From the NCBI GenBank assembly GCA_910584145.1, contig CAJTXX010000037.1, positions 1 through 23,137 on the forward strand: a DNA stretch of 23,137 nucleotides, written 5' to 3'. The translations under genes and the position numbers were made by a program. The number at the start of each line of letters is the position of its first letter. The stretch's first letter is position 1. Positions 1 through 8,368 of the stretch are shown here, piece after piece. The notes below the pieces were generated by a model. The model had not been told where the DNA came from and searched no databases. It was given only the letters and a program-made list of their open reading frames with translations. Source of the stretch: an uncultured Eggerthellaceae bacterium. Lineage in GTDB: Bacteria; Actinomycetota; Coriobacteriia; Coriobacteriales; Eggerthellaceae.

Positions 1-2840
1 TTCGCTTGCCAATGGGCGTAGAGGGTCTTGGTGCCAGTGGTCGTCTTATCCCAGTCCTTGGCGCTCGTGCCGTCAGCGTTGAGGTACTTGGTGCCCCCCA
101 ATGCGGCATCGTACCAACCGTCTAACGTATAGCCGGTCTTCGAAGGTTTCTTGTAACCAGTAGGCTTTGGCATGGCGCTGCCATAAGTCGCCGTCACATC
201 TGGATACGTTCCCGCCGTATTACCCGTGTTTTTGGGCTCCGGCCAGTTCGCATTGAATTGAACTGTATTGGTGTTGGACTTCCACTGCGCTGTTAGGGTT
301 ATGTCCCCAAATACTCCGCCATTAGAACCCGCCACTGAAAACTGCGTGTACTCTTTTCCATCGCCTTTACCGTCGTTTGCATATGCTGCTGCAATATTGC
401 ATGACTGCTTCCAATCAGCTTGAGGAGTCAGACTGACCTTCCATCCAACGAACTTATGGCCTGTTTTGTTCGTTTTCGGAGCACCAACAGTCAGGTTTTT
501 CGTGCTCTCAGTGTATGTTCGAGTACTGCCGGAAAAACCTTCCGGCAATTGTGCATCTCCAAGATTTGCAAGTGTAATCGTTGAATTTATCGGAGCCCAT
601 ATTGGAGTTACGAAGTATTCTCTATTTAAGGCAGCCGAAAAAGCACCCAAATCGCCGGATGAGAAAGTATGATTATTTTGCCAGTTCCTCTTACCCGCAG
701 GGTCAGTGGATGAATAGACATATCCATCCTTGAGTTTGTATCCAGAAGGCGGTTGCACTGTATATTTAATTTTCAGATTACGAATTCCCGCTGAATTGTA
801 ATAGTATAAATAGACCGTATCGATTGTACTAACATGAAAACCTAAACCAAGATTATTGCCATCAGTTTCATTAAACCGATCGTTAAGCGTAGTGGTCGTC
901 CCAGCGGGAATGCCATCCCAATCATATATGAACATTCGTGTAATAGCTCCACCATTTGGGTCTAAGAAACCTGTAGGTATAGCAGCACGAGCCTGGGCGC
1001 CTCCATCTATTGGACGAAGGGCAACTGTTTCATAGATGAAGAAATCGACATTGCCATTTAATCCACTACTCGGCGTGTCGCTTATAGATTGCTCAGCGAA
1101 CCCTTCTGCTTCATTGACCAGTTGATCTAAGCCGCTCTCCTCATCAGAATCGTCTGCTGCGTCCTCCTCGACAGGCGACTCCACCTTATCGGCAGGAGCA
1201 ACAGCCACGTTCGCTGTAGCGGCGGCGATGGTGCGGCCATCGAGGGTGAGGGTCGCGATCACGGGGGTGGTGCCGATCTGCTTGGCGACTACGGTGCGAT
1301 TGTCAGTCACGCTCACGCAGGAGCGGTAGCTCGTCTGCACTTCTATGTCACCTGGAGCTTCTAGGTAGCCTCCTTGGAAGATGTCTGCTTGCTCGGTATC
1401 CCCTAGTTTCAGGTTGATGGTATCGGGAGCGGCCTTCACGCCGTAGGGCATGAGATGGTTGCCCGCTGCTGGTGCTCCGATGCTCCAAGCGTAAGCGCCA
1501 TCCTCACGATAGGGCACATACACGCTCACACCGGCAGTGCCGGTGAGCGCGCTGGCTGCCACGTCTGCCACGGTGCCCATTGTTGCTAGCGTTGTAAGGT
1601 CAGAGCAATCGGCGAAGACCTCGTCGCCGATGGTTGCGACAGATGCGGGCAGGGTGAGGGCGGCGATGCCGCTTCCAGCGAATGCGCGAGAACCTATGGT
1701 GCGCATGCTCGCAGGTATGGCGAGGTCGGTAAGAGCTGTGCAGCCTTCGAAGGCGCTCGCACCGATGGATGTGATGGTGCCGGGCAGCACGAGCTCGGTG
1801 AGCTCGGTCTGGCCGCGGAACGCGCCGTCCTCGATGGTGGTGACGGTGTAGTCCACGCCATTGAGCGTCGCTTTCTCGACGATGGTCCGCGCGCCTGTTG
1901 CAGGAGCATCGCCAAGCCATTTCACCGAGAGGTGCCCGTCTTCCATGAGGGTGTAGACGAAGCCGCTCTCGTCTTTAGCGAGCGTCGTCGCATCTCCTGG
2001 CTCAGCAGGCTCTGCGAAGTGCGTGAACCCTGCTGCTTCCCAGGCGGCGCACTCTGTCGTGAGGACGGTCGCCTCGGCTATTACCTGCTGGTCGAACGCA
2101 GGCAAGGAGGTGCCATCGCTTGAGGCAGCGCCTGTGGCGATGCTCGCTATCGGGCCTGCTGCGATGATCGTGCGCAGGCTCTCATTCCCCCAGAAAGCGC
2201 CTTCGGCTATCTGGGTGCACTCCGGCGCGATGCTCGCGCTCGCACCGAGCGCAGGAGGTGCTGCTAGGAGCGTGAGGGTACCATCAGGCTCGCCGCTGTC
2301 GTTCTGGTTCTCGCTATATAGGATGCCGTTCCGAGCAGTCAGGCGCGTTGACGCCGCGCTCCCCTTCGGGAAAACGATGGCCGAAAGCTTGTTGCAACGG
2401 GAGAATGCGCAAGCAGGGACGGTGGCCAGGGAATAGGGGAGCACGGCTGCGCCCTCCATGCCCTCTGGAACGAGGAGGAGGTCAGTTGGCTCTCCGGCAT
2501 CATCTTTGCCGAAGAGCATGCCGTTGTAAGAGATGAGGTGCTGATTGCCCTCAGCCACGCTCACAGACGCAGCATTCGGGAACAGCTGGAAGTAGGCCGG
2601 GTCGATGGACTCGACGCCAGCCGGTATGACGATGGAGGTTACGCCATGCGCCTTGTCGGCGTCGGCGTAGAAGTCGGTCGCATAGGGGTTTTGAGCAGAG
2701 TCTGCTCCGTTGAAGTCGTCGGCTCCGCCGACAGATCCGGCATGCACCGAATCTGCGGAAGCCTCCGCAGCAGCATCGCCGTTATGGGGTTCGGCCGGAT
2801 CGGCAGCATCGCCGTTCTCGGCAGAGGTTAGATCAACGAA
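1..2840 (-). CDS. BspA-like LRR / Ig-like / InlB-repeat surface protein, main body (frame-shifted from its start, partial at left edge)
   Basis: Read on the minus strand with codons ending at positions divisible by 3, this stretch has no stop codon from 2840 to base 1, about 946 codons. It has no start of its own and continues the frame of the 2828-3397 fragment across a G tract. In order I see an acidic spacer (about 2830-2680); BspA-type LRR_5 repeats with phrases such as TSIVIPAGVESI, NGMLFGKD and LTELVLPGTITSIGASAFEG (about 2670-1500); a Big_2-like Ig domain (about 1440-1200); an acidic linker; a region with unusually low GC (about 1080-250); then Listeria-Bacteroides (Flg_new, InlB B) repeats containing GHKFVGWK, ITLTAQW, GYTLDGWYD and TLYAHWQA. 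These families are known from secreted adhesins and host-contact proteins. The C-terminus and any anchor lie outside the window. Function beyond surface adhesin is not predictable. Confidence 0.85.
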
Positions 2841-3397
2841 CCCCCCCCCGCAACATTTTGGGTGCCGATGCTCGTTACTGCGTAGGCAGCGTCACCGGTG
2901 CTGATGCTCTCGGGGATGACGAGCTCGCCAGCCAAGCTGCTGTTGGCGATGCTGACCAGCGCGGCGGTGCCGGTGGCGTCGTCCACCGCGAACGACATGC
3001 CGCCGCAGGTGACGACCGTATGCGCGGCGCCCAGCTGCACGCTGGCCGACACGATGTCGATCTCGTCGCGCTCGGTTGCGGTTGCGCTCTCGCTTGCCGA
3101 AGTAGAGGATACAAGGGGTGCATCTTCGGGCTTCTGGACGGCAGAGGCGCTGCTCTGAGCGACCGCATCGCTGCTCGCGGCGCTCTGCTGGCTGGCCGAC
3201 GATGCCTGCGCGCCGTCCAGCTTCACCGTCTGCGCGACGATGCCCTCTGGCTGCTCAGCAGGCGTGCTCTGCGGCGCGCCCTCATCGGCGACCGCTATGG
3301 TCGTAAGCGCCTGGGCCGGCATAAGGCCCACGGCCAGGGTCAGCGCGAGCGCAGAGCGCACCACGCCACCCCGCAGGGTGTGGTTCTGTTTCTTCAT
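2828..3397 (-). CDS. N-terminal fragment of the BspA-like surface protein, signal peptide plus first LRR region (189 aa, ends at frameshift)
   Basis: Starts ATG at 3397. Residues 1-38 form a classical signal peptide (basic start MKKQNHTLRGG, hydrophobic core, likely cleavage after TIAVA). A low-complexity Ser/Ala/Gln/Glu region follows (about 40-110), then a beta-rich stretch typical of the start of BspA-like proteins, ending SLAGELVIPESI and YAVTSIGTQNVAGGG. The frame then stops after SLI. The stop follows directly on nine G residues (2849-2841 read on the minus strand). With ten or seven G the sequence would instead read on as AGGGFVDLTSAEN or AGGFVDLT into the long open frame that follows. 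As written, the product is a truncated secreted peptide. The upstream AAGGGA is only a moderate ribosome binding site. Confidence 0.85.
   Translation of the reverse strand: MKKQNHTLRGGVVRSALALTLAVGLMPAQALTTIAVADEGAPQSTPAEQPEGIVAQTVKLDGAQASSASQQSAASSDAVAQSSASAVQKPEDAPLVSSTSASESATATERDEIDIVSASVQLGAAHTVVTCGGMSFAVDDATGTAALVSIANSSLAGELVIPESISTGDAAYAVTSIGTQNVAGGGSLI
2841..2849 (-). repeat. Homopolymer tract of nine G (C on the plus strand) inside a surface-protein gene
   Basis: Nine consecutive C on the plus strand, the longest G or C run I found in the window, lie exactly where the reading frame of the LRR protein breaks. Ten or seven bases would join the two frames. Poly-G/C tracts of this length are known slipped-strand phase-variation switches in other bacteria. 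An assembly or sequencing error is the main alternative. Confidence 0.9.
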
Positions 3398-3785
3398 GAA
3401 AAGCTGTCCCTTGCTTTTCCGAGGCCGAAACCTCTAGTTTTTCCCAATGCACCATTTCTGGTTGCCTGCACATTAACAAGGCATTTTCAAAATCCGCAAC
3501 CCCTAAGACAGCTTCCTAACGATTTCTTCACAGAATATACGAACATGCGTACCCTATTCATGCGCAGCTGGGATGCGTCTTCGATCAGCCGATCGCCAAA
3601 CGAAGCACGGCTTCGCCTGCATTCTGGATGCTCCAAAGAGAGGTTCCTATATTCTGGATGTCATAACTTCTATCTAAAGATCAGTTGCAGGAAGATGCCG
3701 CCTCGCTCGGTACAAGGGCGACTATTCCGACACCCTCCGAAAGGAGCTCAGCGCCGAGGAGCCCATCGCGTGGGCCCCGCGACGG
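3398..3785. other. Intergenic region between the aminotransferase stop and the LRR-protein start
   Basis: No convincing gene in 388 bases. The part nearer the LRR gene is AT-richer than its surroundings and should hold that gene's promoter; the best -10 candidate on the minus strand is TATATT at 3534-3539, without a good -35. A 10-base direct repeat, ATTCTGGATG, occurs at 3621-3630 and 3651-3660, exactly 30 bases apart, and could be a regulator site. On the plus strand 3705-3784 reads like a stretch of protein (RYKGDYSDTLRKELSAEEP) without a start, possibly the remains of a gene. No clear terminator for the aminotransferase operon was found. Confidence 0.5.
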
Positions 3786-5075
3786 CTAGTGGGTGTTTAT
3801 GGGGGCGCGGGCTGGGTCGATGGCGCCGGCTTCTATGAATACGCGGTACAGCTCGAGGCGGCGCTCGATCACCTCGGCGAGGCGGCGCACCGCTTCGGTC
3901 AGGTTCTCCGGGCTCTCGTAGCTGAAATTGATGCGCATGCTGTTCTTGCCGCCGCTGGCCGCCGGGTAGAACGAATCGCCGGGCACGTACGTCACGCCCG
4001 CGTCCAGCGCTTCGGCCAGCATGCTGCCGGTGTCAACGTACTCGGGCAGCGTCACCCAGATGAACAGGCCGCCCTCGGGGTGCGTCCACGTTGCCTCGGG
4101 CGGGAAGAATTCCTCCAGCGCAGCCAGCATCGCGTCGCGGCGCTCGGTGTACACGCTGATGAACCGCTGCAGCGTGCGCTGCCACGGCGTGTCGGTGAAG
4201 TAGTGCTGCACGATGGCCTGGTCGAGCGAACTGCCGCACAGGTCGGTGCCTTGCTTCACCAGTGAGAGCTTCGAGCGCACGTGCTGCGGCGCCACCACCC
4301 AACCCACGCGCAGGCCCGGTGCGAACACCTTCGATATGGTGCCCAGGTAGATCACCTGATCGTCCAGCGCTTTGCAGGGGATCTGGTGACCGCCCTCGAA
4401 GCGGATGCGGCCGTACGGGTCGTCCTCCACGATCAGGAAGCCGTACTCGTGCGACAGCTCCACCAGCCGGCGGCGGCGCTCCGGGCTCATAGTGACGCCG
4501 CTGGGGTTCTGGAAGTTGGGGATGACGTAGGCGAATTTCAGGCGCGGATTATTGCGGCCGATACGCTCGAGCTCGGCTTCCAGCAAGTCCATGCGCATGC
4601 CGTCGTGATCGCACTCGACGCAGTGCACGTCGGGCTCGTAGGCGCTGAATGCTTGCAGGGCGCCCAGGTACGTGGGACCCTCGGCGATGATGATATCGCC
4701 CGGGTCGATGAACGTCTTCCCGATGAGGTCGAGCGCCTCCTGCGCGCCGGAGGTCAGCAGCACGTTCTCGGGCTTGCAGCGGATGCCCACGTCGCGCACC
4801 AGGTCGCACACCACAGCGCGCATGCCCGGGCGGCCTTCGGTGGAGCCGTATTGCAGCGCCACCGCGCGCCCGGCCGCATCGGCCATAGCCGCTCTGGTGG
4901 CGCGGTCGACCTCGTCGGCCGGCAGCAGCCGCACGTCAGGCATGCCGCCCGACAGCGAGATCACGTCTTCGCGCGTGGCAGCGCTGAACAGGTCGCGCAC
5001 CGGGCTGGAACGCATCTTGTGTATGCGTGTGGCAACCTTGTCGTCCGACTTGTCGAATTCCAGATGCGCTGTCAT
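3786..5075 (-). CDS. PLP-dependent aminotransferase, class I/II (MocR/LysN-like, 2-aminoadipate aminotransferase type)
   Basis: A 429-residue fold-type I aminotransferase expected to move an amino group between an amino acid and a 2-oxoacid, using pyridoxal phosphate in the cytosol. Family landmarks are in order: ISLSGGMPD near 40-46 (substrate side); TSGAQEALDL (109-117) and EGPTYLG (132-138) around the cofactor phosphate; IPNFQNPSG (185-193) with the cofactor-ring Asn; VEDDPYG (216-222) with Asp and Tyr; GTISKVFAPGLRVGW (245-259) with the Schiff-base Lys249; and Arg381 in NSMRINF for the substrate carboxylate. There is no GntR DNA-binding domain, so it is an enzyme rather than a MocR regulator. 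It starts 3 bases after the stop of the preceding gene and is the last gene of the serS operon. Exact substrate unknown; aromatic, branched-chain or 2-aminoadipate are the usual ones. Confidence 0.93.
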   Translation of the reverse strand: MTAHLEFDKSDDKVATRIHKMRSSPVRDLFSAATREDVISLSGGMPDVRLLPADEVDRATRAAMADAAGRAVALQYGSTEGRPGMRAVVCDLVRDVGIRCKPENVLLTSGAQEALDLIGKTFIDPGDIIIAEGPTYLGALQAFSAYEPDVHCVECDHDGMRMDLLEAELERIGRNNPRLKFAYVIPNFQNPSGVTMSPERRRRLVELSHEYGFLIVEDDPYGRIRFEGGHQIPCKALDDQVIYLGTISKVFAPGLRVGWVVAPQHVRSKLSLVKQGTDLCGSSLDQAIVQHYFTDTPWQRTLQRFISVYTERRDAMLAALEEFFPPEATWTHPEGGLFIWVTLPEYVDTGSMLAEALDAGVTYVPGDSFYPAASGGKNSMRINFSYESPENLTEAVRRLAEVIERRLELYRVFIEAGAIDPARAPINTH

Positions 5076-5078
5076 AGC

Positions 5079-5660
5079 CTACCGCCTGCCGCTCTCGCCG
5101 TTTTCGTATTCCGCAAGTATATCGCTCAAAAGCGCGAGCGCTCCGCTCACCGCCCTCAGCGCCACTATGTCGTCGAAGAAATTCACTTCGATGTGCGCCG
5201 TTGCTGCTTCCTGGTCTGTCCATGCGGTAGTTCCTACGAAGCGCTGCTGGGGTTCGGTGGCCGGGTCGCGCACCTGCGCATCTATGATGAGGTGCTCCAA
5301 CAGGTGCGGAACGGGCGTGTGCTGCATGACGGCGCCGAACGTAGGGCCGCTGCTGTTGATGCACGTGTGCGCGGGGAGCGCCGGGCACCGCCGGCACGCC
5401 AGCTCGGCCAAGCGAGCATCGGTGAACCGCGGGGCATCCGGCGAGAGCGCCACTTCAAGGCTCAGCCGCCCCTTCCCCACCACGAGCTTCTGGATGCATG
5501 CCAAAGGGACGGAGCAAATGGCATCTTCTTCTAAGAGCGCCTCCGCTGAGGAGCATCGTTCAAAAGAAGATGCCATTTGCTCCGTCCCTTTGGCATGCCC
5601 CGGCCCTTTGATGCCTTTGGGTTCCTTGGCATCCCCTACGGTGCGCACAGGTTCCGTCAT
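5079..5660 (-). CDS. Stand-alone protein resembling the N-terminal domain of cyanophycin synthetase (193 aa)
   Basis: The start at 5660 is chosen because its ATG overlaps the stop of the upstream gene (ATGA, 5660-5657); a longer reading upstream in this frame is a shadow of that gene. Residues 1-56 are low-complexity and largely encoded by an inverted repeat (5496-5598). From about residue 57 the protein looks like a compact alpha/beta domain. Phrases such as RRCPALPAHTC (90-100), HLLEHLIIDAQV (119-130), FVGTTAW (141-147) and IEVNFFDDIVALRAVSGAL (157-175) recall the small domain at the N-terminus of cyanophycin synthetases (their GHVAEHVALELQ and VVFEYEEE stretches). No ATP-grasp or Mur-ligase domain follows, so it cannot make cyanophycin alone. 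The family match is from memory and moderate. It is probably translationally coupled to its neighbours. Confidence 0.7.
   Translation of the reverse strand: MTEPVRTVGDAKEPKGIKGPGHAKGTEQMASSFERCSSAEALLEEDAICSVPLACIQKLVVGKGRLSLEVALSPDAPRFTDARLAELACRRCPALPAHTCINSSGPTFGAVMQHTPVPHLLEHLIIDAQVRDPATEPQQRFVGTTAWTDQEAATAHIEVNFFDDIVALRAVSGALALLSDILAEYENGESGRR
5496..5598. repeat. Perfect 35-base inverted repeat (REP/BIME-like palindrome) inside a coding sequence
   Basis: The left arm 5496-5530 and right arm 5564-5598 are exact reverse complements (35/35), separated by 33 bases; the centre holds a small CCTC/GAGG hairpin. The core reads CCAAAGGGACGGAGCAAATG. In the minus-strand gene the arms encode residues 21-33 and 44-55, just before the conserved domain. 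It has the form of a paired repetitive extragenic palindrome that entered the 5' end of a gene without breaking the frame. A transcription terminator is unlikely because no U-run follows. Confidence 0.85.
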
Positions 5661-6790
5661 GCGTCGGTGGGAAGGTCGAGGGCGTCTACGTCGCGCGTGC
5701 CTTCGCCGGCAGAATCCGCTGCGCTCGACGAGCTGTCGATAGGAGCATCGGCCGAACCATCTGCGCTTTCCGGCACGCTGGTATCTGCCGCAGCGTCGGC
5801 GCCTTCTTGCGCTCCTACGCCTTCGCCACCGCTGCCCTGCGGCACATCGAGCGCGCCGGTGCTGGTATCGGAAGACTCGCCGGGTTGCAGCGCCAGCTCG
5901 CGCGTCAGGGCTGTCACCCCATCGCCCACGCCCGGCGTCAGCGTGCCCACGCCGAACACCTGGCTGAGCGCCGCCGCCAGCGTCCACGGCATATCGCTCA
6001 GCAGCGTACCCCAGAAATCGAACGAGCCATCGGTTATCGACAGCTCCTGGCGATCGAGCGAGAACCGGTAGCGGCCTTGGCCTTCCATGTTCCCGAACTT
6101 GAATGCGATGGTCTTGTCGGCGGGATCGATGGTGTATTTGTATGCCACCTCGTCGGTCAGGCGGATAGTATCCTCGGTTATCTCCACCTGCATGTCGGTG
6201 CCCTCGAGGCGCCAGGTGCCCACCATGTCGGCAGCGTCGTCGTAGGTGTACCAGCGGTTCAGCACGAACACCACGAGCAGCGCCGCGACACCGGCCATGA
6301 ACAGGCCGAACAGCGCCCACATGATGCGGCGCACCACCTTCTTGCGCTGGCGTTTCTTGCGGCTGCGCTCGATCTGCGCGAGCCTCTCTTGGCGCTCCTG
6401 CCGGCGCGCTGGGTCGAGCGGCATCGATTGCGCGGCCGCCTCGTCGTCCTCGACGAGCGGCTGCGAGACTGGTTCCGCAACCGGCTCTGGTGCAACAGCG
6501 GGCATGAGCGCCGTTTCGGAAGGCGCCTCCGAAAACGGCTCCTCTTCCGCAGAAGATGCCATGCGCTTTGTCCCCTTGGCGGGTTTCGAGAGCTTGGCGC
6601 GCCTGAGGCGCTTGGAGCGGGTCTTCGCCTTCGGCTCGGGCGGTGGCTCTACCGGCTCGCTGCCGGCGGCCCATGCTTCCCAAGCGGCATCGTCGGCCAT
6701 GTCGAACGCGGCATCGCCGGACGCCCCTGCTGCTTCGTCTATCTGTTGGGCGTCCTGCTCATGTTCCGCGTCTTTCCGCTGGAAGAGCAT
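5657..6790 (-). CDS. Single-pass membrane protein with a lipocalin-like extracytoplasmic domain, unknown function (377 aa)
   Basis: I do not recognise a named family. The N-terminal 155 residues are hydrophilic and Ala/Glu/Pro-rich, and become strongly basic at 129-155 (ARRQERQER, SRKKRQRKKVVRR). A transmembrane helix follows at about 156-178. Residues 188-252 form a small beta-rich domain beginning MVGTWRLEGTDMQVEITEDT, the pattern of lipocalin-like or DUF-type domains that open with GTW. The last 75 residues are acidic, Ser/Asp-rich and probably disordered. The ATG at 6790 lies 2 bases after the serS stop, and the 3' end overlaps the next gene by ATGA, so it belongs to the serS operon. The basic region before the helix predicts the N-terminus inside. 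A repeat-derived decapeptide, AKGTKRMASS (71-80), matches AKGTEQMASS in the next gene. Confidence 0.8.
   Translation of the reverse strand: MLFQRKDAEHEQDAQQIDEAAGASGDAAFDMADDAAWEAWAAGSEPVEPPPEPKAKTRSKRLRRAKLSKPAKGTKRMASSAEEEPFSEAPSETALMPAVAPEPVAEPVSQPLVEDDEAAAQSMPLDPARRQERQERLAQIERSRKKRQRKKVVRRIMWALFGLFMAGVAALLVVFVLNRWYTYDDAADMVGTWRLEGTDMQVEITEDTIRLTDEVAYKYTIDPADKTIAFKFGNMEGQGRYRFSLDRQELSITDGSFDFWGTLLSDMPWTLAAALSQVFGVGTLTPGVGDGVTALTRELALQPGESSDTSTGALDVPQGSGGEGVGAQEGADAAADTSVPESADGSADAPIDSSSSAADSAGEGTRDVDALDLPTDA
6552..6581 (+). repeat. Diverged half-copy of the 5496-5598 palindrome arm
   Basis: Thirty bases beginning AGAAGATGCCAT match the right arm of the inverted repeat at 5565-5594 in 25 of 30 positions and in the same orientation. 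Both copies are read in the same frame by their minus-strand genes, giving AKGTxxMASS. This shows the sequence is a dispersed repeat and not private to one gene. Confidence 0.65.
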
Positions 6791-6792
6791 GC

Positions 6793-8073
6793 CTATTCAG
6801 GCTCGATCACCGTAAGGCCGCCCATGTAGGGCACCAGCGCCTCGGGCACGGTTATGGTGCCGTCGGCGTTCTGATAGTTCTCGATGATGGCCGCCATGCA
6901 GCGCCCCACGGCAAGACCGCTGCCGTTGAGGGTGTACAGCAGGCGCGTGCCCTTGAAGCTGTCGGGGTCGCGGTAGCGGATGTTCGCGCGGCGCGCCTGG
7001 AAGTCGGTGCAGCACGAGCAGCTGGATATCTCCTTGTAGCCCTCGTAGCTGGGCATCCACACCTCGACATCGTAGGTCTTGGCGGCGGAGAAGCCGATGT
7101 CGCCCGTGCACAGCGTGATCACGCGATACGGCAGCTCTAGCTTCTGGAGGATGTTCTCGGCGTCGGCCACCATGCTCTCCAGCTCGTCCCACGCCTGCTC
7201 GGGGGTAGCGTATTTCACCATCTCCACCTTGCTGAACTGGTGAACGCGGATGATGCCGCGCGTGTCGCGCCCGGCGCTGCCCGCCTCTTCGCGGAAGCAC
7301 GGGGTGAAGGCGCAATAGCGCAGCGGGAGCTGGTCGGCGTCGAGTATCTCGCCTGCGTGCAAGTTCGTCAGCTGCACCTCGGCCGTGGGGATGAGGTACA
7401 GGCCCTCGGTGGTCTTGTACAGATCCTCTTCGAACTTCGGCAGCTGCGCGGTGCCCGTGAGCGTGGCCGCATTCGCCAGCGCCGGCACCCACCATTCTTT
7501 GTAGCCACGGCTCGTGTGCTGGTCGAGCATGAAGCTGATGAGCGCGCGCTCGAGCCGCGCACCCGCGCCGCCCAGCACGTAGAAGCGGCTCTCGGCCAGC
7601 TTCACGCCGCGCTCGCTGTCGATGATGCCCAGGTCGGCGCCCAGGTCCCAGTGCGGCTTGTCGCCGAAGTCGAACGTGCGGGGGGTGCCCCAGCGGCGCA
7701 CTTCGGGGTTGTCGTTCTCGTCGGCGCCCACCGGGGTGGTGGCGTCTGGCATGTTCGGCGTGGCGAGCAGCATGTCGCGCAGGTCGGCATCGACCTGTTC
7801 GCGCACCTCGGCGGCGCGGTCGAGCTCTTCGTTGATGGCGCGCACGCGCTCCTTCGCCTGCTCGGCCTCGTCGGTGCGGCCCTCTTTCATCATCTGGCCG
7901 ATCTGCTTCGACGCGCTATTGCGCTCGGCTTGGAGCGATTCCTCCTGCGTGATGGCCTCGCGGCGCTTCGCGTCCAGCGCGCTGAACGTCTCCGCGTCGA
8001 ACGAGGTGTTGCGGTTCTTCATGGCCGTGCAGACGGCATCCAGGTTATCGCGGACGAACTTCACATCCAGCAT
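6793..8073 (-). CDS. serS: Seryl-tRNA synthetase
   Basis: Class II aminoacyl-tRNA synthetase that charges tRNA-Ser (and tRNA-Sec where present) with serine, using ATP, in the cytosol. The 426-residue length is usual. Residues 1-110 are the N-terminal domain with the long antiparallel coiled coil that grips the tRNA long variable arm (about 28-100, rich in Glu/Arg/Gln). The catalytic core shows TAEVQLTNLHAGE (230-242), motif 2 CFREEAGSAGRDTRGIIRVH (259-278, Arg261), the serine-site region EISSCSCCTDFQARR (348-362) and motif 3 GSGLAVGR (384-391, Arg391). The start at 8073 is preferred over an upstream in-frame extension because MLDVKFVRDN is the family's usual start and AAGGAG lies about 8 bases upstream. 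It heads a four-gene operon. The short leader leaves no room for a T-box. Confidence 0.98.
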   Translation of the reverse strand: MLDVKFVRDNLDAVCTAMKNRNTSFDAETFSALDAKRREAITQEESLQAERNSASKQIGQMMKEGRTDEAEQAKERVRAINEELDRAAEVREQVDADLRDMLLATPNMPDATTPVGADENDNPEVRRWGTPRTFDFGDKPHWDLGADLGIIDSERGVKLAESRFYVLGGAGARLERALISFMLDQHTSRGYKEWWVPALANAATLTGTAQLPKFEEDLYKTTEGLYLIPTAEVQLTNLHAGEILDADQLPLRYCAFTPCFREEAGSAGRDTRGIIRVHQFSKVEMVKYATPEQAWDELESMVADAENILQKLELPYRVITLCTGDIGFSAAKTYDVEVWMPSYEGYKEISSCSCCTDFQARRANIRYRDPDSFKGTRLLYTLNGSGLAVGRCMAAIIENYQNADGTITVPEALVPYMGGLTVIEPE

Positions 8074-8103
8074 GCAGGGCTCCTTCGTTAGGCTAACCGA
8101 TTG

Positions 8104-8109
8104 ATTATA
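8104..8109 (-). promoter_or_regulatory. Predicted serS promoter, -10 element TATAAT
   Basis: A perfect TATAAT on the minus strand lies 30 bases upstream of the serS ATG, in an otherwise very GC-rich region. The expected -35 position (around 8127-8132) has no good TTGACA match. The implied leader is about 24 bases. Confidence 0.5.
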
Positions 8110-8368
8110 CCGCAGAGGTGCCGCAGGCCGCCCTGAAGCGAGCCGCGGAGCAGGGCGCCTGTAGCGGCGGGTGCGGAAGGTGCGGATGCCCCGCGCAGGC
8201 AGGCGATGCATGGGGTGTCCGTGCCGGGAATGCGGCGGGAATAGCGCGAGCGCTCCGTATTGGCCGACATGCAGGACGCCACAACGGCGATGCGGCGGAG
8301 CGCCGCAGCGGCAGCGATGCGGGCATCCGGCGCATCCATTCCCGATGCTGCGCGTTTCGCGGCAGGCA

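Noticed and set aside
2858..3838. 326-codon plus-strand open frame across the LRR gene start
   Set aside because: Crosses a signal-peptide coding region and an AT-rich intergenic region and has no domain content; an antisense shadow.
4281..5534. 417-codon plus-strand open frame opposite the aminotransferase
   Set aside because: Antisense shadow caused by high GC; the minus strand carries clear aminotransferase motifs and the plus reading is composition-biased with no domain.
5661..6683. N-terminal extension of the 193-aa gene to a 534-aa reading
   Set aside because: The extra part is the out-of-frame shadow of the 377-aa membrane-protein gene; the ATGA start at 5660 explains the gene better.
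8074..8200. T-box or other riboswitch before serS
   Set aside because: The -10 element lies only 30 bases before the start codon, leaving no room, and no T-box sequence is visible.
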